A DNA stretch of 64,000 nt from Metridium senile. Taxonomy: Eukaryota; Cnidaria; Anthozoa; Actiniaria; Metridiidae. Shown here in pieces: positions 34,749 to 49,023 of this stretch. Position 1 is the first letter of the stretch. Each line of letters starts with the position of its first letter. Both the position numbers and the translations under genes were made by a program. The DNA is taken from contig OX459104.1 in assembly GCA_949775045.1 (NCBI GenBank), positions 12,323,655-12,387,654 on the forward strand. Reading direction: 5' to 3'. Under the pieces are notes generated by a model that worked only from the letters and a program-made list of their open reading frames with translations, ran no database searches and was not told where the DNA came from.

Positions 34749-37182
34749 TACAAAATCTTACCGAGAATGCAATATGCCCTATAGGGTGATCTGAAAATGT
34801 GTTAAAAAGATCGGGGTTTTCGGCACAACATTTTCGCCTAGACCCTGTGAGCAATGTCTGAGAATATTAGAGCATTCTGATAAATGCGCAAGATTTTATT
34901 TAGAAAAAACTACAAAATCCTACCAAGAATGCAATATGCCCTATAGGGTGATCTGAAAATGGGTTAAAAAGATCGGAGTTTTCGGCACAAAATTTTCGCC
35001 TAGACCCTGTGAGCAATGTCTGAGAATATTAGAGCATTCTGATAAATGCGCAAGATTTTATTTAGAAAAAACGTCAAAATCCTACCTAGAATGCAATATG
35101 CCCTATAGGGTGATCTGAAAATGGGTTAAAAAGATCGGAGTTTTCGGCACAAAATTTTCGCCTAGACCCTGTGAGCAATGTCTGAGAATATTAGAGCATT
35201 CTGATAAATGCGCAAGATTTTATTTAGAAAAAACTACAAAATCCTACCTAGAATGCAATATGCCCTATAGGGTGATCTGAAAATGGGTTAAAAAGATCGG
35301 GGTTTTCGGCACAACATTTTCGCCTAGACCCTGTGAGCAATGTCTGAGAATATTAGAGCATTCTGATAAATGCGCCAGATTTTATTTAGAAAAAACTACA
35401 AAATCCTACCCAGAATGCAATATGCCCTATAGGGTGATCTGAAAATGGGTTAAAAAGATCGGAGTTTTCGGCACAAAATTTTCGCCTAGACCCTGTGAGC
35501 AATGTCTGAGAATATTAGAGCATTCTGATAAATGGGCAAGATTTTATTTAGAAAAAACTACAAAATCCTACCCAGAATGCAATATGCCCTATAGGGTGAT
35601 CTGAAAATGGGTTAAAAAGATCGGGGGTTTCGGCACAAAATTTTCGCCTAGACCCTGTGAGCAATGTCTGAGAATATTAGAGCATTCTGATAAATGCGCA
35701 AGATTTTATTTAGAAAAAACTACAACATCCTACCTAGAATGCAATATGCCCTATAGGGTGATCTGAAAATGGGTTAAAAAGATCGGAGTTTTCGGCACAA
35801 AATTTTCGCCTAGACCCTGTGAGCAATGTCTGAGAATATTAGAGCATTCTGATAAATGCGCCAGATTTTATTTAGAAAAAACTACAAAATCCTACCCAGA
35901 ATGCAATATGCCCTATAGGGTGATCTGAAAATGTGTTAAAAAGATCGGGGTTTTCGACTCAAACTGATCGCTTAGACCCCGAGAACAATGTCTAGAAATA
36001 TCTAAGCTTTCTGATATAACCAAAAATTTTTATTTAGGAAAAACTACAAAATCATACCCAGAATGCCTTATGGCCTTTGGGATTTGCTAAAAATGTGTCA
36101 AAACAATCGGGGTTTTCGACTCAAACTGATAGCTAGGACCCTGAGAACAATGTCTAGAAATATATAAGCTTTCTGATATAACCGAAAAATTCTATTTAGG
36201 AAAAACTACAAAATCGTACCCAGAATGCCCTATAGACTACCATAGGGGTCTCTTAAAGTCGTTAAAAAAATCGGGGTTTTCGACTCAAACTGATCGCTGA
36301 GACCCCGAGAACAATGTCTAGAAATATCTAAGCTTTCTGATATAACCGAAACATTTTATTTAGGAAAAACTACAAAATCATACCCAGAATGCAATATGCC
36401 CTATACGGTGATCTGAAAATGTGTTAAAAAGATCGGGGTTTTCGACTCAAACTGATCGCTTAGACCCCGAGAACAATGTCTAGAAATATCTAAGATTTCT
36501 GATATAACCAAAAATTTTTATTTAGGAAAAACTACAAAATCATACCCAGAATGCCTTATGGCCTTTGGGATTTGCTAAAAATGTGTCAAAACAATCGGGG
36601 TTTTCGACTCAAACTGATAGCTAGGACCCTGAGAACAATGTCTAGAAATATATAAGCTTTCTGATATAACCGAAAAATTCTATTTAGGAAAAACTACAAA
36701 ATCGTACCCAGAATGCCCTATAGACTACCATAAGGGTCTCTTAAAGTCGTTAAAAAAATCGGGGTTTTCGACTCAAACTGATCGCTGAGACCCCGAGAAC
36801 AATGTCTAGAAATATCTAAGCTTTCTGATATAACCGAAACATTTTATTTAGGAAAAACTACAAAATCATACCCAGAATGCCTTATGGCCTTAAGGATTTG
36901 CTAAAATTGTGTCAAAACAATCGGGGTTTTCGACTCAAACTGATCGCTAGGACCCCGAGAACAATGTCTAGAAATATCTAAGCTTTCTGATATAACCGAA
37001 AAATTTTATTTAGGAAAAACTACAAAATCATACCCAGAATGCCTTATGGCCTTTGGGATTTGCTAAAAATGTGTCAAAACAATCGGGGTTTTCGACTCAA
37101 ACTGATAGCTAGGACCCCGAGAACAATGTCTAGAAATATCTAAGCTTTCTGATATAACCGAAACATTTTATTTAGGAAAAAC
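34749..37182. repeat. HOR unit A7-BCD-B'CD-EF, 2434 bp
   Basis: Starts: A at 34749, 34911, 35073, 35235, 35397, 35559, 35721; B 35883, C 36045, D 36207, B' 36371, C 36533, D 36695, E 36859, F 37021. This is one of only two places right of 25 kb with a D-to-B' CCCTATACGG monomer (36371; the other is 54055). The D at 36695 has CCATAAGGG. It looks like a hybrid of the left-hand and right-hand families. Confidence 0.9.
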
Positions 37183-38642
37183 TACAAAATCTTACCGAGA
37201 ATGCAATATGCCCTATAGGGTGATCTGAAAATGTGTTAAAAAGATCGGGGTTTTCGGCACAACATTTTCGCCTAGACCCTGTGAGCAATGTCTGAGAATA
37301 TTAGAGCATTCTGATAAATGCGCAAGATTTTATTTAGAAAAAACGTCAAAATCCTACCAAGAATGCAATATGCCCTATAGGGTGATCTGAAAATGGGTTA
37401 AAAAGATCGGAGTTTTCGGCACAAAATTTTCGCCTAGACCCTGTGAGCAATGTCTGAGAATATTAGAGCATTCTGATAAATGCGCAAGATTTTATTTAGA
37501 AAAAACGTCAAAATCCTACCTAGAATGCAATATGCCCTATAGGGTGATCTGAAAATGGGTTAAAAAGATCGGAGTTTTCGGCACAAAATTTTCGCCTAGA
37601 CCCTGTGAGCAATGTCTGAGAATATTAGAGCATTCTGATAAATGCGCAAGATTTTATTTAGAAAAAACGTCAAAATCCTACCTAGAATGCAATATGCCCT
37701 ATAGGGTGATCTGAAAATGGGTTAAAAAGATCGGAGTTTTCGGCACAAAATTTTCGCCTAGACCCTGTGAGCAATGTCTGAGAATATTAGAGCATTCTGA
37801 TAAATGCGCCAGATTTTATTTAGAAAAAACTACAAAATCCTACCCAGAATGCAATATGCCCTATAGGGTGATCTGAAAATGTGTTAAAAAGATCGGGGTT
37901 TTCGACTCAAACTGATCGCTTAGACCCCGAGAACAATGTCTAGAAATATCTAAGCTTTCTGATATAACCGAAAATTTTTATTTAGGAAAAACTACAAAAT
38001 CATACCCAGAATGCCTTATGGCCTTTGGGATTTGCTAAAAATGTGTCAAAACAATCGGGGTTTTCGACTCAAACTGATAGCTAGGACCCTGAGAACAATG
38101 TCTAGAAATATATAAGCTTTCTGATATAACCGAAAAATTCTATTTAGGAAAAACTACAAAATCGTACCCAGAATGCCCTATAGACTACCATAGGGGTCTC
38201 TTAAAGTCGTTAAAAAAATCGGGGTTTTCGACTCAAACTGATCGCTGAGACCCCGAGAACAATGTCTAGAAATATCTAAGCTTTCTGATATAACCGAAAC
38301 ATTTTATTTAGGAAAAACTACAAAATCATACCCAGAATGCCTTATGGCCTTAAGGATTTGCTAAAATTGTGTCAAAACAATCGGGGTTTTCGACTCAAAC
38401 TGATCGCTAGGACCCCGAGAACAATGTCTAGAAATATCTAAGCTTTCTGATATAACCGAAAAATTTTATTTAGGAAAAACTACAAAATCATACCCAGAAT
38501 GCCTTATGGCCTTTGGGATTTGCTAAAAATGTGTCAAAACAATCGGGGTTTTCGACTCAAACTGATAGCTAGGACCCCGAGAACAATGTCTAGAAATATC
38601 TAAGCTTTCTGATATAACCGAAACATTTTATTTAGGAAAAAC
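37183..38642. repeat. HOR unit A4-BCDEF, 1460 bp
   Basis: Starts: A at 37183, 37345, 37507, 37669; B 37831, C 37993, D 38155, E 38319, F 38481. Nine monomers, the commonest unit in the right-hand domain. The second A begins GTC and has CCAAG, as at positions 1, 2599 and 6819. Confidence 0.92.
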
Positions 38643-40589
38643 TACAAAATCTTACCGAGAATGCAATATGCCCTATAGGGTGATCTGAAAATGTGTTAAA
38701 AAGATCGGGGTTTTCGGCACAACATTTTCGCCTAGACCCTGTGAGCAATGTCTGAGAATATTAGAGCATTCTGATAAATGCGCAAGATTTTATTTAGAAA
38801 AAACTACAAAATCCTACCAAGAATGCAATATGCCCTATAGGGTGATCTGAAAATGGGTTAAAAAGATCGGAGTTTTCGGCACAAAATTTTCCCTAGACCC
38901 TGTGAGCAATGTCTGAGAATATTAGAGCATTCTGATAAATGCGCAAGATTTTATTTAGAAAAAACGTCAAAATCCTACCTAGAATGCAATATGCCCTATA
39001 GGGTGATCTGAAAATGGGTTAAAAAGATCGGAGTTTTCGGCACAAAATTTTCGCCTAGACCCTGTGAGCAATGTCTGAGAATATTAGAGCATTCTGATAA
39101 ATGCGCAAGATTTTATTTAGAAAAAACGTCAAAATCCTACCTAGAATGCAATATGCCCTATAGGGTGATCTGAAAATGGGTTAAAAAGATCGGAGTTTTC
39201 GGCACAAAATTTTCGCCTAGACCCTGTGAGCAATGTCTGAGAATATTAGAGCATTCTGATAAATGCGCCAGATTTTATTTAGAAAAAACTACAAAATCCT
39301 ACCCAGAATGCAATATGCCCTATAGGGTGATCTGAAAATGTGTTAAAAAGATCGGGGTTTTCGACTCAAACTGATCGCTTAGACCCCGAGAACAATGTCT
39401 AGAAATATCTAAGCTTTCTGATATAACCGAAAATTTTTATTTAGGAAAAACTACAAAATCATACCCAGAATGCCTTATGGCCTTTGGGATTTGCTAAAAA
39501 TGTGTCAAAACAATCGGGGTTTTCGACTCAAACTGATAGCTAGGACCCTGAGAACAATGTCTAGAAATATATAAGCTTTCTGATATAACCGAAAAATTCT
39601 ATTTAGGAAAAACTACAAAATCGTACCCAGAATGCCCTATAGACTACCATAGGGGTCTCTTAAAGTCGTTAAAAAAATCGGGGTTTTCGACTCAAACTGA
39701 TCGCTGAGACCCCGAGAACAATGTCTAGAAATATCTAAGCTTTCTGATATAACCGAAACATTTTATTTAGGAAAAACTACAAAATCATACCCAGAATGCC
39801 TTATGGCCTTAAGGATTTGCTAAAATTGTGTCAAAACAATCGGGGTTTTCGACTCAAACTGATCGCTAGGACCCCGAGAACAATGTCTAGAAATATCTAA
39901 GCTTTCTGATATAACCGAAAAATTTTATTTAGGAAAAACTACAAAATCATACCCAGAATGCCTTATGGCCTTTGGGATTTGCTAAAAATGTGTCAAAACA
40001 ATCGGGGTTTTCGACTCAAACTGATAGCTAGGACCCCGAGAACAATGTCTAGAAATATCTAAGCTTTCTGATATAACCGAAACATTTTATTTAGGAAAAA
40101 CTACAAAATCTTACCGAGAATGCAATATGCCCTATAGGGTGATCTGAAAATGTGTTAAAAAGATCGGGGTTTTCGACTCAAACTGATCGCTTAGACCCCG
40201 AGAACAATGTCTAGAAATATCTAAGATTTCTGATATAACCAAAAATTTTTATTTAGGAAAAACTACAAAATCATACCCAGAATGCCTTATGGCCTTTGGG
40301 ATTTGCTAAAAATGTGTCAAAACAATCGGGGTTTTCGACTCAAACTGATAGCTAGGACCCTGAGAACAATGTCTAGAAATATATAAGCTTTCTGATATAA
40401 CCGAAAAATTCTATTTAGGAAAAACTACAAAATCGTACCCAGAATGCCCTATAGACTACCATAGGGGTCTCTTAAAGTCGTTAAAAAAATCGGGGTTTTC
40501 GACTCAAACTGATCGCTGAGACCCCGAGAACAATGTCTAGAAATATCTAAGCTTTCTGATATAACCGAAACATTTTATTTAGGAAAAAC
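38643..40589. repeat. HOR unit A4-BCDEF plus B'CD, with 1-bp-deleted A
   Basis: Starts: A at 38643, 38805, 38966, 39128; B 39290, C 39452, D 39614, E 39778, F 39940, B' 40102, C 40264, D 40426. The A at 38805 reads TTTTCCCTAG where others read TTTTCGCCTAG (one base lost, 161 bp). The same deletion occurs at 49186, 54867 and 56326. Confidence 0.92.
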
Positions 40590-41725
40590 TACAAAATCTT
40601 ACCGAGAATGCAATATGCCCTATAGGGTGATCTGAAAATGTGTTAAAAAGATCGGGGTTTTCGGCACAAAATTTTCGCCTAGACCCTGTGAGCAATGTCT
40701 GAGAATATTAGAGCATTCTGATAAATGCGCAAGATTTTATTTAGAAAAAACTACAAAATCCTACCCAGAATGCAATATGCCCTATAGGGTGATCTGAAAA
40801 TGGGTTAAAAAGATCGGAGTTTTCGGCACAAAATTTTCGCCTAGACCCTGTGAGCAATGTCTGAGAATATTAGAGCATTCTGATAAATGGGCAAGATTTT
40901 ATTTAGAAAAAACTACAAAATCCTACCCAGAATGCAATATGCCCTATAGGGTGATCTGAAAATGGGTTAAAAAGATCGGGGTTTTCGGCACAAAATTTTC
41001 GCCTAGACCCTGTGAGCAATGTCTGAGAATATTAGAGCATTCTGATAAATGCGCAAGATTTTATTTAGAAAAAACGTCAAAATCCTACCTAGAATGCAAT
41101 ATGCCCTATAGGGTGATCTGAAAATGGGTTAAAAAGATCGGAGTTTTCGGCACAAAATTTTCGCCTAGACCCTGTGAGCAATGTCTGAGAATATTAGAGC
41201 ATTCTGATAAATGCGCCAGATTTTATTTAGAAAAAACTACAAAATCCTACCCAGAATGCAATATGCCCTATAGGGTGATCTGAAAATGTGTTAAAAAGAT
41301 CGGGGTTTTCGACTCAAACTGATCGCTTAGACCCCGAGAACAATGTCTAGAAATATCTAAGCTTTCTGATATAACCGAAAATTTTTATTTAGGAAAAACT
41401 ACAAAATCATACCCAGAATGCCTTATGGCCTTTGGGATTTGCTAAAAATGTGTCAAAACAATCGGGGTTTTCGACTCAAACTGATAGCTAGGACCCTGAG
41501 AACAATGTCTAGAAATATATAAGCTTTCTGATATAACCGAAAAATTCTATTTAGGAAAAACTACAAAATCGTACCCAGAATGCCCTATAGACTACCATAA
41601 GGGTCTCTTAAAGTCGTTAAAAAAATCGGGGTTTTCGACTCAAACTGATCGCTGAGACCCCGAGAACAATGTCTAGAAATATCTAAGCTTTCTGATATAA
41701 CCGAAACATTTTATTTAGGAAAAAC
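40590..41725. repeat. HOR unit A4-BCD, 1136 bp (first of a tandem pair)
   Basis: Starts: A at 40590, 40752, 40914, 41076; B 41238, C 41400, D 41562 with CCATAAGGG. Repeated at once at 41726-42861 with the same D marker. Confidence 0.92.
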
Positions 41726-43185
41726 TACAAAATCTTACCGAGAATGCAATATGCCCTATAGGGTGATCTGAAAATGTGTTAAAAAGATCGGGGTTTTCGG
41801 CACAAAATTTTCGCCTAGACCCTGTGAGCAATGTCTGAGAATATTAGAGCATTCTGATAAATGCGCAAGATTTTATTTAGAAAAAACTACAAAATCCTAC
41901 CCAGAATGCAATATGCCCTATAGGGTGATCTGAAAATGGGTTAAAAAGATCGGAGTTTTCGGCACAAAATTTTCGCCTAGACCCTGTGAGCAATGTCTGA
42001 GAATATTAGAGCATTCTGATAAATGGGCAAGATTTTATTTAGAAAAAACTACAAAATCCTACCCAGAATGCAATATGCCCTATAGGGTGATCTGAAAATG
42101 GGTTAAAAAGATCGGGGTTTTCGGCACAAAATTTTCGCCTAGACCCTGTGAGCAATGTCTGAGAATATTAGAGCATTCTGATAAATGCGCAAGATTTTAT
42201 TTAGAAAAAACGTCAAAATCCTACCTAGAATGCAATATGCCCTATAGGGTGATCTGAAAATGGGTTAAAAAGATCGGAGTTTTCGGCACAAAATTTTCGC
42301 CTAGACCCTGTGAGCAATGTCTGAGAATATTAGAGCATTCTGATAAATGCGCCAGATTTTATTTAGAAAAAACTACAAAATCCTACCCAGAATGCAATAT
42401 GCCCTATAGGGTGATCTGAAAATGTGTTAAAAAGATCGGGGTTTTCGACTCAAACTGATCGCTTAGACCCCGAGAACAATGTCTAGAAATATCTAAGCTT
42501 TCTGATATAACCGAAAATTTTTATTTAGGAAAAACTACAAAATCATACCCAGAATGCCTTATGGCCTTTGGGATTTGCTAAAAATGTGTCAAAACAATCG
42601 GGGTTTTCGACTCAAACTGATAGCTAGGACCCTGAGAACAATGTCTAGAAATATATAAGCTTTCTGATATAACCGAAAAATTCTATTTAGGAAAAACTAC
42701 AAAATCGTACCCAGAATGCCCTATAGACTACCATAAGGGTCTCTTAAAGTCGTTAAAAAAATCGGGGTTTTCGACTCAAACTGATCGCTGAGACCCCGAG
42801 AACAATGTCTAGAAATATCTAAGCTTTCTGATATAACCGAAACATTTTATTTAGGAAAAACTACAAAATCATACCCAGAATGCCTTATGGCCTTAAGGAT
42901 TTGCTAAAATTGTGTCAAAACAATCGGGGTTTTCGACTCAAACTGATCGCTAGGACCCCGAGAACAATGTCTAGAAATATCTAAGCTTTCTGATATAACC
43001 GAAAAATTTTATTTAGGAAAAACTACAAAATCATACCCAGAATGCCTTATGGCCTTTGGGATTTGCTAAAAATGTGTCAAAACAATCGGGGTTTTCGACT
43101 CAAACTGATAGCTAGGACCCCGAGAACAATGTCTAGAAATATCTAAGCTTTCTGATATAACCGAAACATTTTATTTAGGAAAAAC
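41726..43185. repeat. HOR unit A4-BCDEF, 1460 bp; first 1136 bp duplicate the preceding unit
   Basis: Starts: A at 41726, 41888, 42050, 42212; B 42374, C 42536, D 42698 (CCATAAGGG), E 42862, F 43024. The seven monomers A4BCD copy 40590-41725 at a 1136-bp offset. Confidence 0.92.
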
Positions 43186-44969
43186 TACAAAATCTTACCG
43201 AGAATGCAATATGCCCTATAGGGTGATCTGAAAATGTGTTAAAAAGATCGGGGTTTTCGGCACAACATTTTCGCCTAGACCCTGTGAGCAATGTCTGAGA
43301 ATATTAGAGCATTCTGATAAATGCGCAAGATTTTATTTAGAAAAAACTACAAAATCCTACCTAGAATGCAATATGCCCTATAGGGTGATCTGAAAATGGG
43401 TTAAAAAGATCGGGGTTTTCGGCACAACATTTTCGCCTAGACCCTGTGAGCAATGTCTGAGAATATTAGAGCATTCTGATAAATGCGCCAGATTTTATTT
43501 AGAAAAAACTACAAAATCCTACCCAGAATGCAATATGCCCTATAGGGTGATCTGAAAATGGGTTAAAAAGATCGGAGTTTTCGGCACAAAATTTTCGCCT
43601 AGACCCTGTGAGCAATGTCTGAGAATATTAGAGCATTCTGATAAATGGGCAAGATTTTATTTAGAAAAAACTACAAAATCCTACCCAGAATGCAATATGC
43701 CCTATAGGGTGATCTGAAAATGGGTTAAAAAGATCGGAGTTTTCGGCACAAAATTTTCGCCTAGACCCTGTGAGCAATGTCTGAGAATATTAGAGCATTC
43801 TGATAAATGGGCAAGATTTTATTTAGAAAAAACTACAAAATCCTACCCAGAATGCAATATGCCCTATAGGGTGATCTGAAAATGGGTTAAAAAGATCGGG
43901 GTTTTCGGCACAAAATTTTCGCCTAGACCCTGTGAGCAATGTCTGAGAATATTAGAGCATTCTGATAAATGCGCAAGATTTTATTTAGAAAAAACGTCAA
44001 AATCCTACCTAGAATGCAATATGCCCTATAGGGTGATCTGAAAATGGGTTAAAAAGATCGGAGTTTTCGGCACAAAATTTTCGCCTAGACCCTGTGAGCA
44101 ATGTCTGAGAATATTAGAGCATTCTGATAAATGCGCCAGATTTTATTTAGAAAAAACTACAAAATCCTACCCAGAATGCAATATGCCCTATAGGGTGATC
44201 TGAAAATGTGTTAAAAAGATCGGGGTTTTCGACTCAAACTGATCGCTTAGACCCCGAGAACAATGTCTAGAAATATCTAAGCTTTCTGATATAACCGAAA
44301 ATTTTTATTTAGGAAAAACTACAAAATCATACCCAGAATGCCTTATGGCCTTTGGGATTTGCTAAAAATGTGTCAAAACAATCGGGGTTTTCGACTCAAA
44401 CTGATAGCTAGGACCCTGAGAACAATGTCTAGAAATATATAAGCTTTCTGATATAACCGAAAAATTCTATTTAGGAAAAACTACAAAATCGTACCCAGAA
44501 TGCCCTATAGACTACCATAAGGGTCTCTTAAAGTCGTTAAAAAAATCGGGGTTTTCGACTCAAACTGATCGCTGAGACCCCGAGAACAATGTCTAGAAAT
44601 ATCTAAGCTTTCTGATATAACCGAAACATTTTATTTAGGAAAAACTACAAAATCATACCCAGAATGCCTTATGGCCTTAAGGATTTGCTAAAATTGTGTC
44701 AAAACAATCGGGGTTTTCGACTCAAACTGATCGCTAGGACCCCGAGAACAATGTCTAGAAATATCTAAGCTTTCTGATATAACCGAAAAATTTTATTTAG
44801 GAAAAACTACAAAATCATACCCAGAATGCCTTATGGCCTTTGGGATTTGCTAAAAATGTGTCAAAACAATCGGGGTTTTCGACTCAAACTGATAGCTAGG
44901 ACCCCGAGAACAATGTCTAGAAATATCTAAGCTTTCTGATATAACCGAAACATTTTATTTAGGAAAAAC
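43186..44969. repeat. HOR unit A6-BCDEF, 1784 bp
   Basis: Starts: A at 43186, 43348, 43510, 43672, 43834, 43996; B 44158, C 44320, D 44482 (CCATAAGGG), E 44646, F 44808. The A monomers at 43510 and 43672 share the GGAG plus GGGCAAG combination and look like a single-monomer duplication. The length equals the 26959 unit, but the A order differs. Confidence 0.91.
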
Positions 44970-47077
44970 TACAAAATCTTACCGAGAATGCAATATGCCC
45001 TATAGGGTGATCTGAAAATGTGTTAAAAAGATCGGGGTTTTCGGCACAACATTTTCGCCTAGACCCTGTGAGCAATGTCTGAGAATATTAGAGCATTCTG
45101 ATAAATGCGCAAGATTTTATTTAGAAAAAACTACAAAATCCTACCTAGAATGCAATATGCCCTATAGGGTGATCTGAAAATGGGTTAAAAAGATCGGGGT
45201 TTTCGGCACAACATTTTCGCCTAGACCCTGTGAGCAATGTCTGAGAATATTAGAGCATTCTGATAAATGCGCCAGATTTTATTTAGAAAAAACTACAAAA
45301 TCCTACCCAGAATGCAATATGCCCTATAGGGTGATCTGAAAATGGGTTAAAAAGATCGGAGTTTTCGGCACAAAATTTTCGCCTAGACCCTGTGAGCAAT
45401 GTCTGAGAATATTAGAGCATTCTGATAAATGGGCAAGATTTTATTTAGAAAAAACTACAAAATCCTACCCAGAATGCAATATGCCCTATAGGGTGATCTG
45501 AAAATGGGTTAAAAAGATCGGGGGTTTCGGCACAAAATTTTCGCCTAGACCCTGTGAGCAATGTCTGAGAATATTAGAGCATTCTGATAAATGCGCAAGA
45601 TTTTATTTAGAAAAAACGTCAAAATCCTACCTAGAATGCAATATGCCCTATAGGGTGATCTGAAAATGGGTTAAAAAGATCGGAGTTTTCGGCACAAAAT
45701 TTTCGCCTAGACCCTGTGAGCAATGTCTGAGAATATTAGAGCATTCTGATAAATGCGCAAGATTTTATTTAGAAAAAACGTCAAAATCCTACCTAGAATG
45801 CAATATGCCCTATAGGGTGATCTGAAAATGGGTTAAAAAGATCGGAGTTTTCGGCACAAAATTTTCGCCTAGACCCTGTGAGCAATGTCTGAGAATATTA
45901 GAGCATTCTGATAAATGCGCAAGATTTTATTTAGAAAAAACTACAAAATCCTACCTAGAATGCAATATGCCCTATAGGGTGATCTGAAAATGGGTTAAAA
46001 AGATCGGGGGTCTCGGCACAAAATTTTCGCCTAGACCCTGTGAGCAATGTCTGAGAATATTAGAGCATTCTGATAAATGCGCAAGATTTTATTTAGAAAA
46101 AACGTCAAAATCCTACCTAGAATGCAATATGCCCTATAGGGTGATCTGAAAATGGGTTAAAAAGATCGGGGTTTTCGGCACAAAATTTTCGCCTAGACCC
46201 TGTGAGCAATGTCTGAGAATATTAGAGCATTCTGATAAATGCGCCAGATTTTATTTAGAAAAAACTACAAAATCCTACCCAGAATGCAATATGCCCTATA
46301 GGGTGATCTGAAAATGTGTTAAAAAGATCGGGGTTTTCGACTCAAACTGATCGCTTAGACCCCGAGAACAATGTCTAGAAATATTTAAGCTTTCTGATAT
46401 AACCAAAAATTTTTATTTAGGAAAAACTACAAAATCATACCCAGAATGCCTTATGGCCTTTGGGATTTGCTAAAAATGTGTCAAAACAATCGGGGTTTTC
46501 GACTCAAACTGATAGCTAGGACCCTGAGAACAATGTCTAGAAATATATAAGCTTTCTGATATAACCGAAAAATTCTATTTAGGAAAAACTACAAAATCGT
46601 ACCCAGAATGCCCTATAGACTACCATAGGGGTCTCTTAAAGTCGTTAAAAAAATCGGGGTTTTCGACTCAAACTGATCGCTGAGACCCCGAGAACAATGT
46701 CTAGAAATATCTAAGCTTTCTGATATAACCGAAACATTTTATTTAGGAAAAACTACAAAATCATACCCAGAATGCCTTATGGCCTTAAGGATTTGCTAAA
46801 ATTGTGTCAAAACAATCGGGGTTTTCGACTCAAACTGATCGCTAGGACCCCGAGAACAATGTCTAGAAATATCTAAGCTTTCTGATATAACCGAAAAATT
46901 TTATTTAGGAAAAACTACAAAATCATACCCAGAATGCCTTATGGCCTTTGGGATTTGCTAAAAATGTGTCAAAACAATCGGGGTTTTCGACTCAAACTGA
47001 TAGCTAGGACCCCGAGAACAATGTCTAGAAATATCTAAGCTTTCTGATATAACCGAAACATTTTATTTAGGAAAAAC
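44970..47077. repeat. HOR unit A8-BCDEF, 2108 bp
   Basis: Starts: A at 44970, 45132, 45294, 45456, 45618, 45780, 45942, 46104; B 46266, C 46428, D 46590, E 46754, F 46916. The A at 45942 has the rare CGGGGGTCTCGG, found again only at 62491. The B has ATATTTAAGC, shared with 48212 and 62815. Related to 61195-63626. Confidence 0.91.
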
Positions 47078-49023
47078 TACAAAATCTTACCGAGAATGCA
47101 ATATGCCCTATAGGGTGATCTGAAAATGTGTTAAAAAGATCGGGGTTTTCGGCACAACATTTTCGCCTAGACCCTGTGAGCAATGTCTGAGAATATTAGA
47201 GCATTCTGATAAATGCGCAAGATTTTATTTAGAAAAAACTACAAAATCCTACCAAGAATGCAATATGCCCTATAGGGTGATCTGAAAATGGGTTAAAAAG
47301 ATCGGAGTTTTCGGCACAAAATTTTCGCCTAGACCCTGTGAGCAATGTCTGAGAATATTAGAGCATTCTGATAAATGCGCCAGATTTTATTTAGAAAAAA
47401 CGTCAAAATCCTACCTAGAATGCAATATGCCCTATAGGGTGATCTGAAAATGGGTTAAAAAGATCGGAGTTTTCGGCACAAAATTTTCGCCTAGACCCTG
47501 TGAGCAATGTCTGAGAATATTAGAGCATTCTGATAAATGCGCAAGATTTTATTTAGAAAAAACTACAAAATCCTACCTAGAATGCAATATGCCCTATAGG
47601 GTGATCTGAAAATGGGTTAAAAAGATCGGGGTTTTCGGCACAACATTTTCGCCTAGACCCTGTGAGCAATGTCTGAGAATATTAGAGCATTCTGATAAAT
47701 GCGCCAGATTTTATTTAGAAAAAACTACAAAATCCTACCCAGAATGCAATATGCCCTATAGGGTGATCTGAAAATGGGTTAAAAAGATCGGAGTTTTCGG
47801 CACAAAATTTTCGCCTAGACCCTGTGAGCAATGTCTGAGAATATTAGAGCATTCTGATAAATGGGCAAGATTTTATTTAGAAAAAACTACAAAATCCTAC
47901 CCAGAATGCAATATGCCCTATAGGGTGATCTGAAAATGGGTTAAAAAGATCGGGGGTTTCGGCACAAAATTTTCGCCTAGACCCTGTGAGCAATGTCTGA
48001 GAATATTAGAGCATTCTGATAAATGCGCAAGATTTTATTTAGAAAAAACGTCAAAATCCTACCTAGAATGCAATATGCCCTATAGGGTGATCTGAAAATG
48101 GGTTAAAAAGATCGGAGTTTTCGGCACAAAATTTTCGCCTAGACCCTGTGAGCAATGTCTGAGAATATTAGAGCATTCTGATAAATGCGCCAGATTTTAT
48201 TTAGAAAAAACTACAAAATCCTACCCAGAATGCAATATGCCCTATAGGGTGATCTGAAAATGTGTTAAAAAGATCGGGGTTTTCGACTCAAACTGATCGC
48301 TTAGACCCCGAGAACAATGTCTAGAAATATTTAAGCTTTCTGATATAACCAAAAATTTTTATTTAGGAAAAACTACAAAATCATACCCAGAATGCCTTAT
48401 GGCCTTTGGGATTTGCTAAAAATGTGTCAAAACAATCGGGGTTTTCGACTCAAACTGATAGCTAGGACCCTGAGAACAATGTCTAGAAATATATAAGCTT
48501 TCTGATATAACCGAAAAATTCTATTTAGGAAAAACTACAAAATCGTACCCAGAATGCCCTATAGACTACCATAGGGGTCTCTTAAAGTCGTTAAAAAAAT
48601 CGGGGTTTTCGACTCAAACTGATCGCTGAGACCCCGAGAACAATGTCTAGAAATATCTAAGCTTTCTGATATAACCGAAACATTTTATTTAGGAAAAACT
48701 ACAAAATCATACCCAGAATGCCTTATGGCCTTAAGGATTTGCTAAAATTGTGTCAAAACAATCGGGGTTTTCGACTCAAACTGATCGCTAGGACCCCGAG
48801 AACAATGTCTAGAAATATCTAAGCTTTCTGATATAACCGAAAAATTTTATTTAGGAAAAACTACAAAATCATACCCAGAATGCCTTATGGCCTTTGGGAT
48901 TTGCTAAAAATGTGTCAAAACAATCGGGGTTTTCGACTCAAACTGATAGCTAGGACCCCGAGAACAATGTCTAGAAATATCTAAGCTTTCTGATATAACC
49001 GAAACATTTTATTTAGGAAAAAC
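47078..49023. repeat. HOR unit A7-BCDEF, 1946 bp
   Basis: Starts: A at 47078, 47240, 47402, 47564, 47726, 47888, 48050; B 48212, C 48374, D 48536, E 48700, F 48862. The A at 47240 combines GCGCCAG with a following GTC start, a combination shared with 63789 at an offset of 16,549 bp. Confidence 0.91.
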
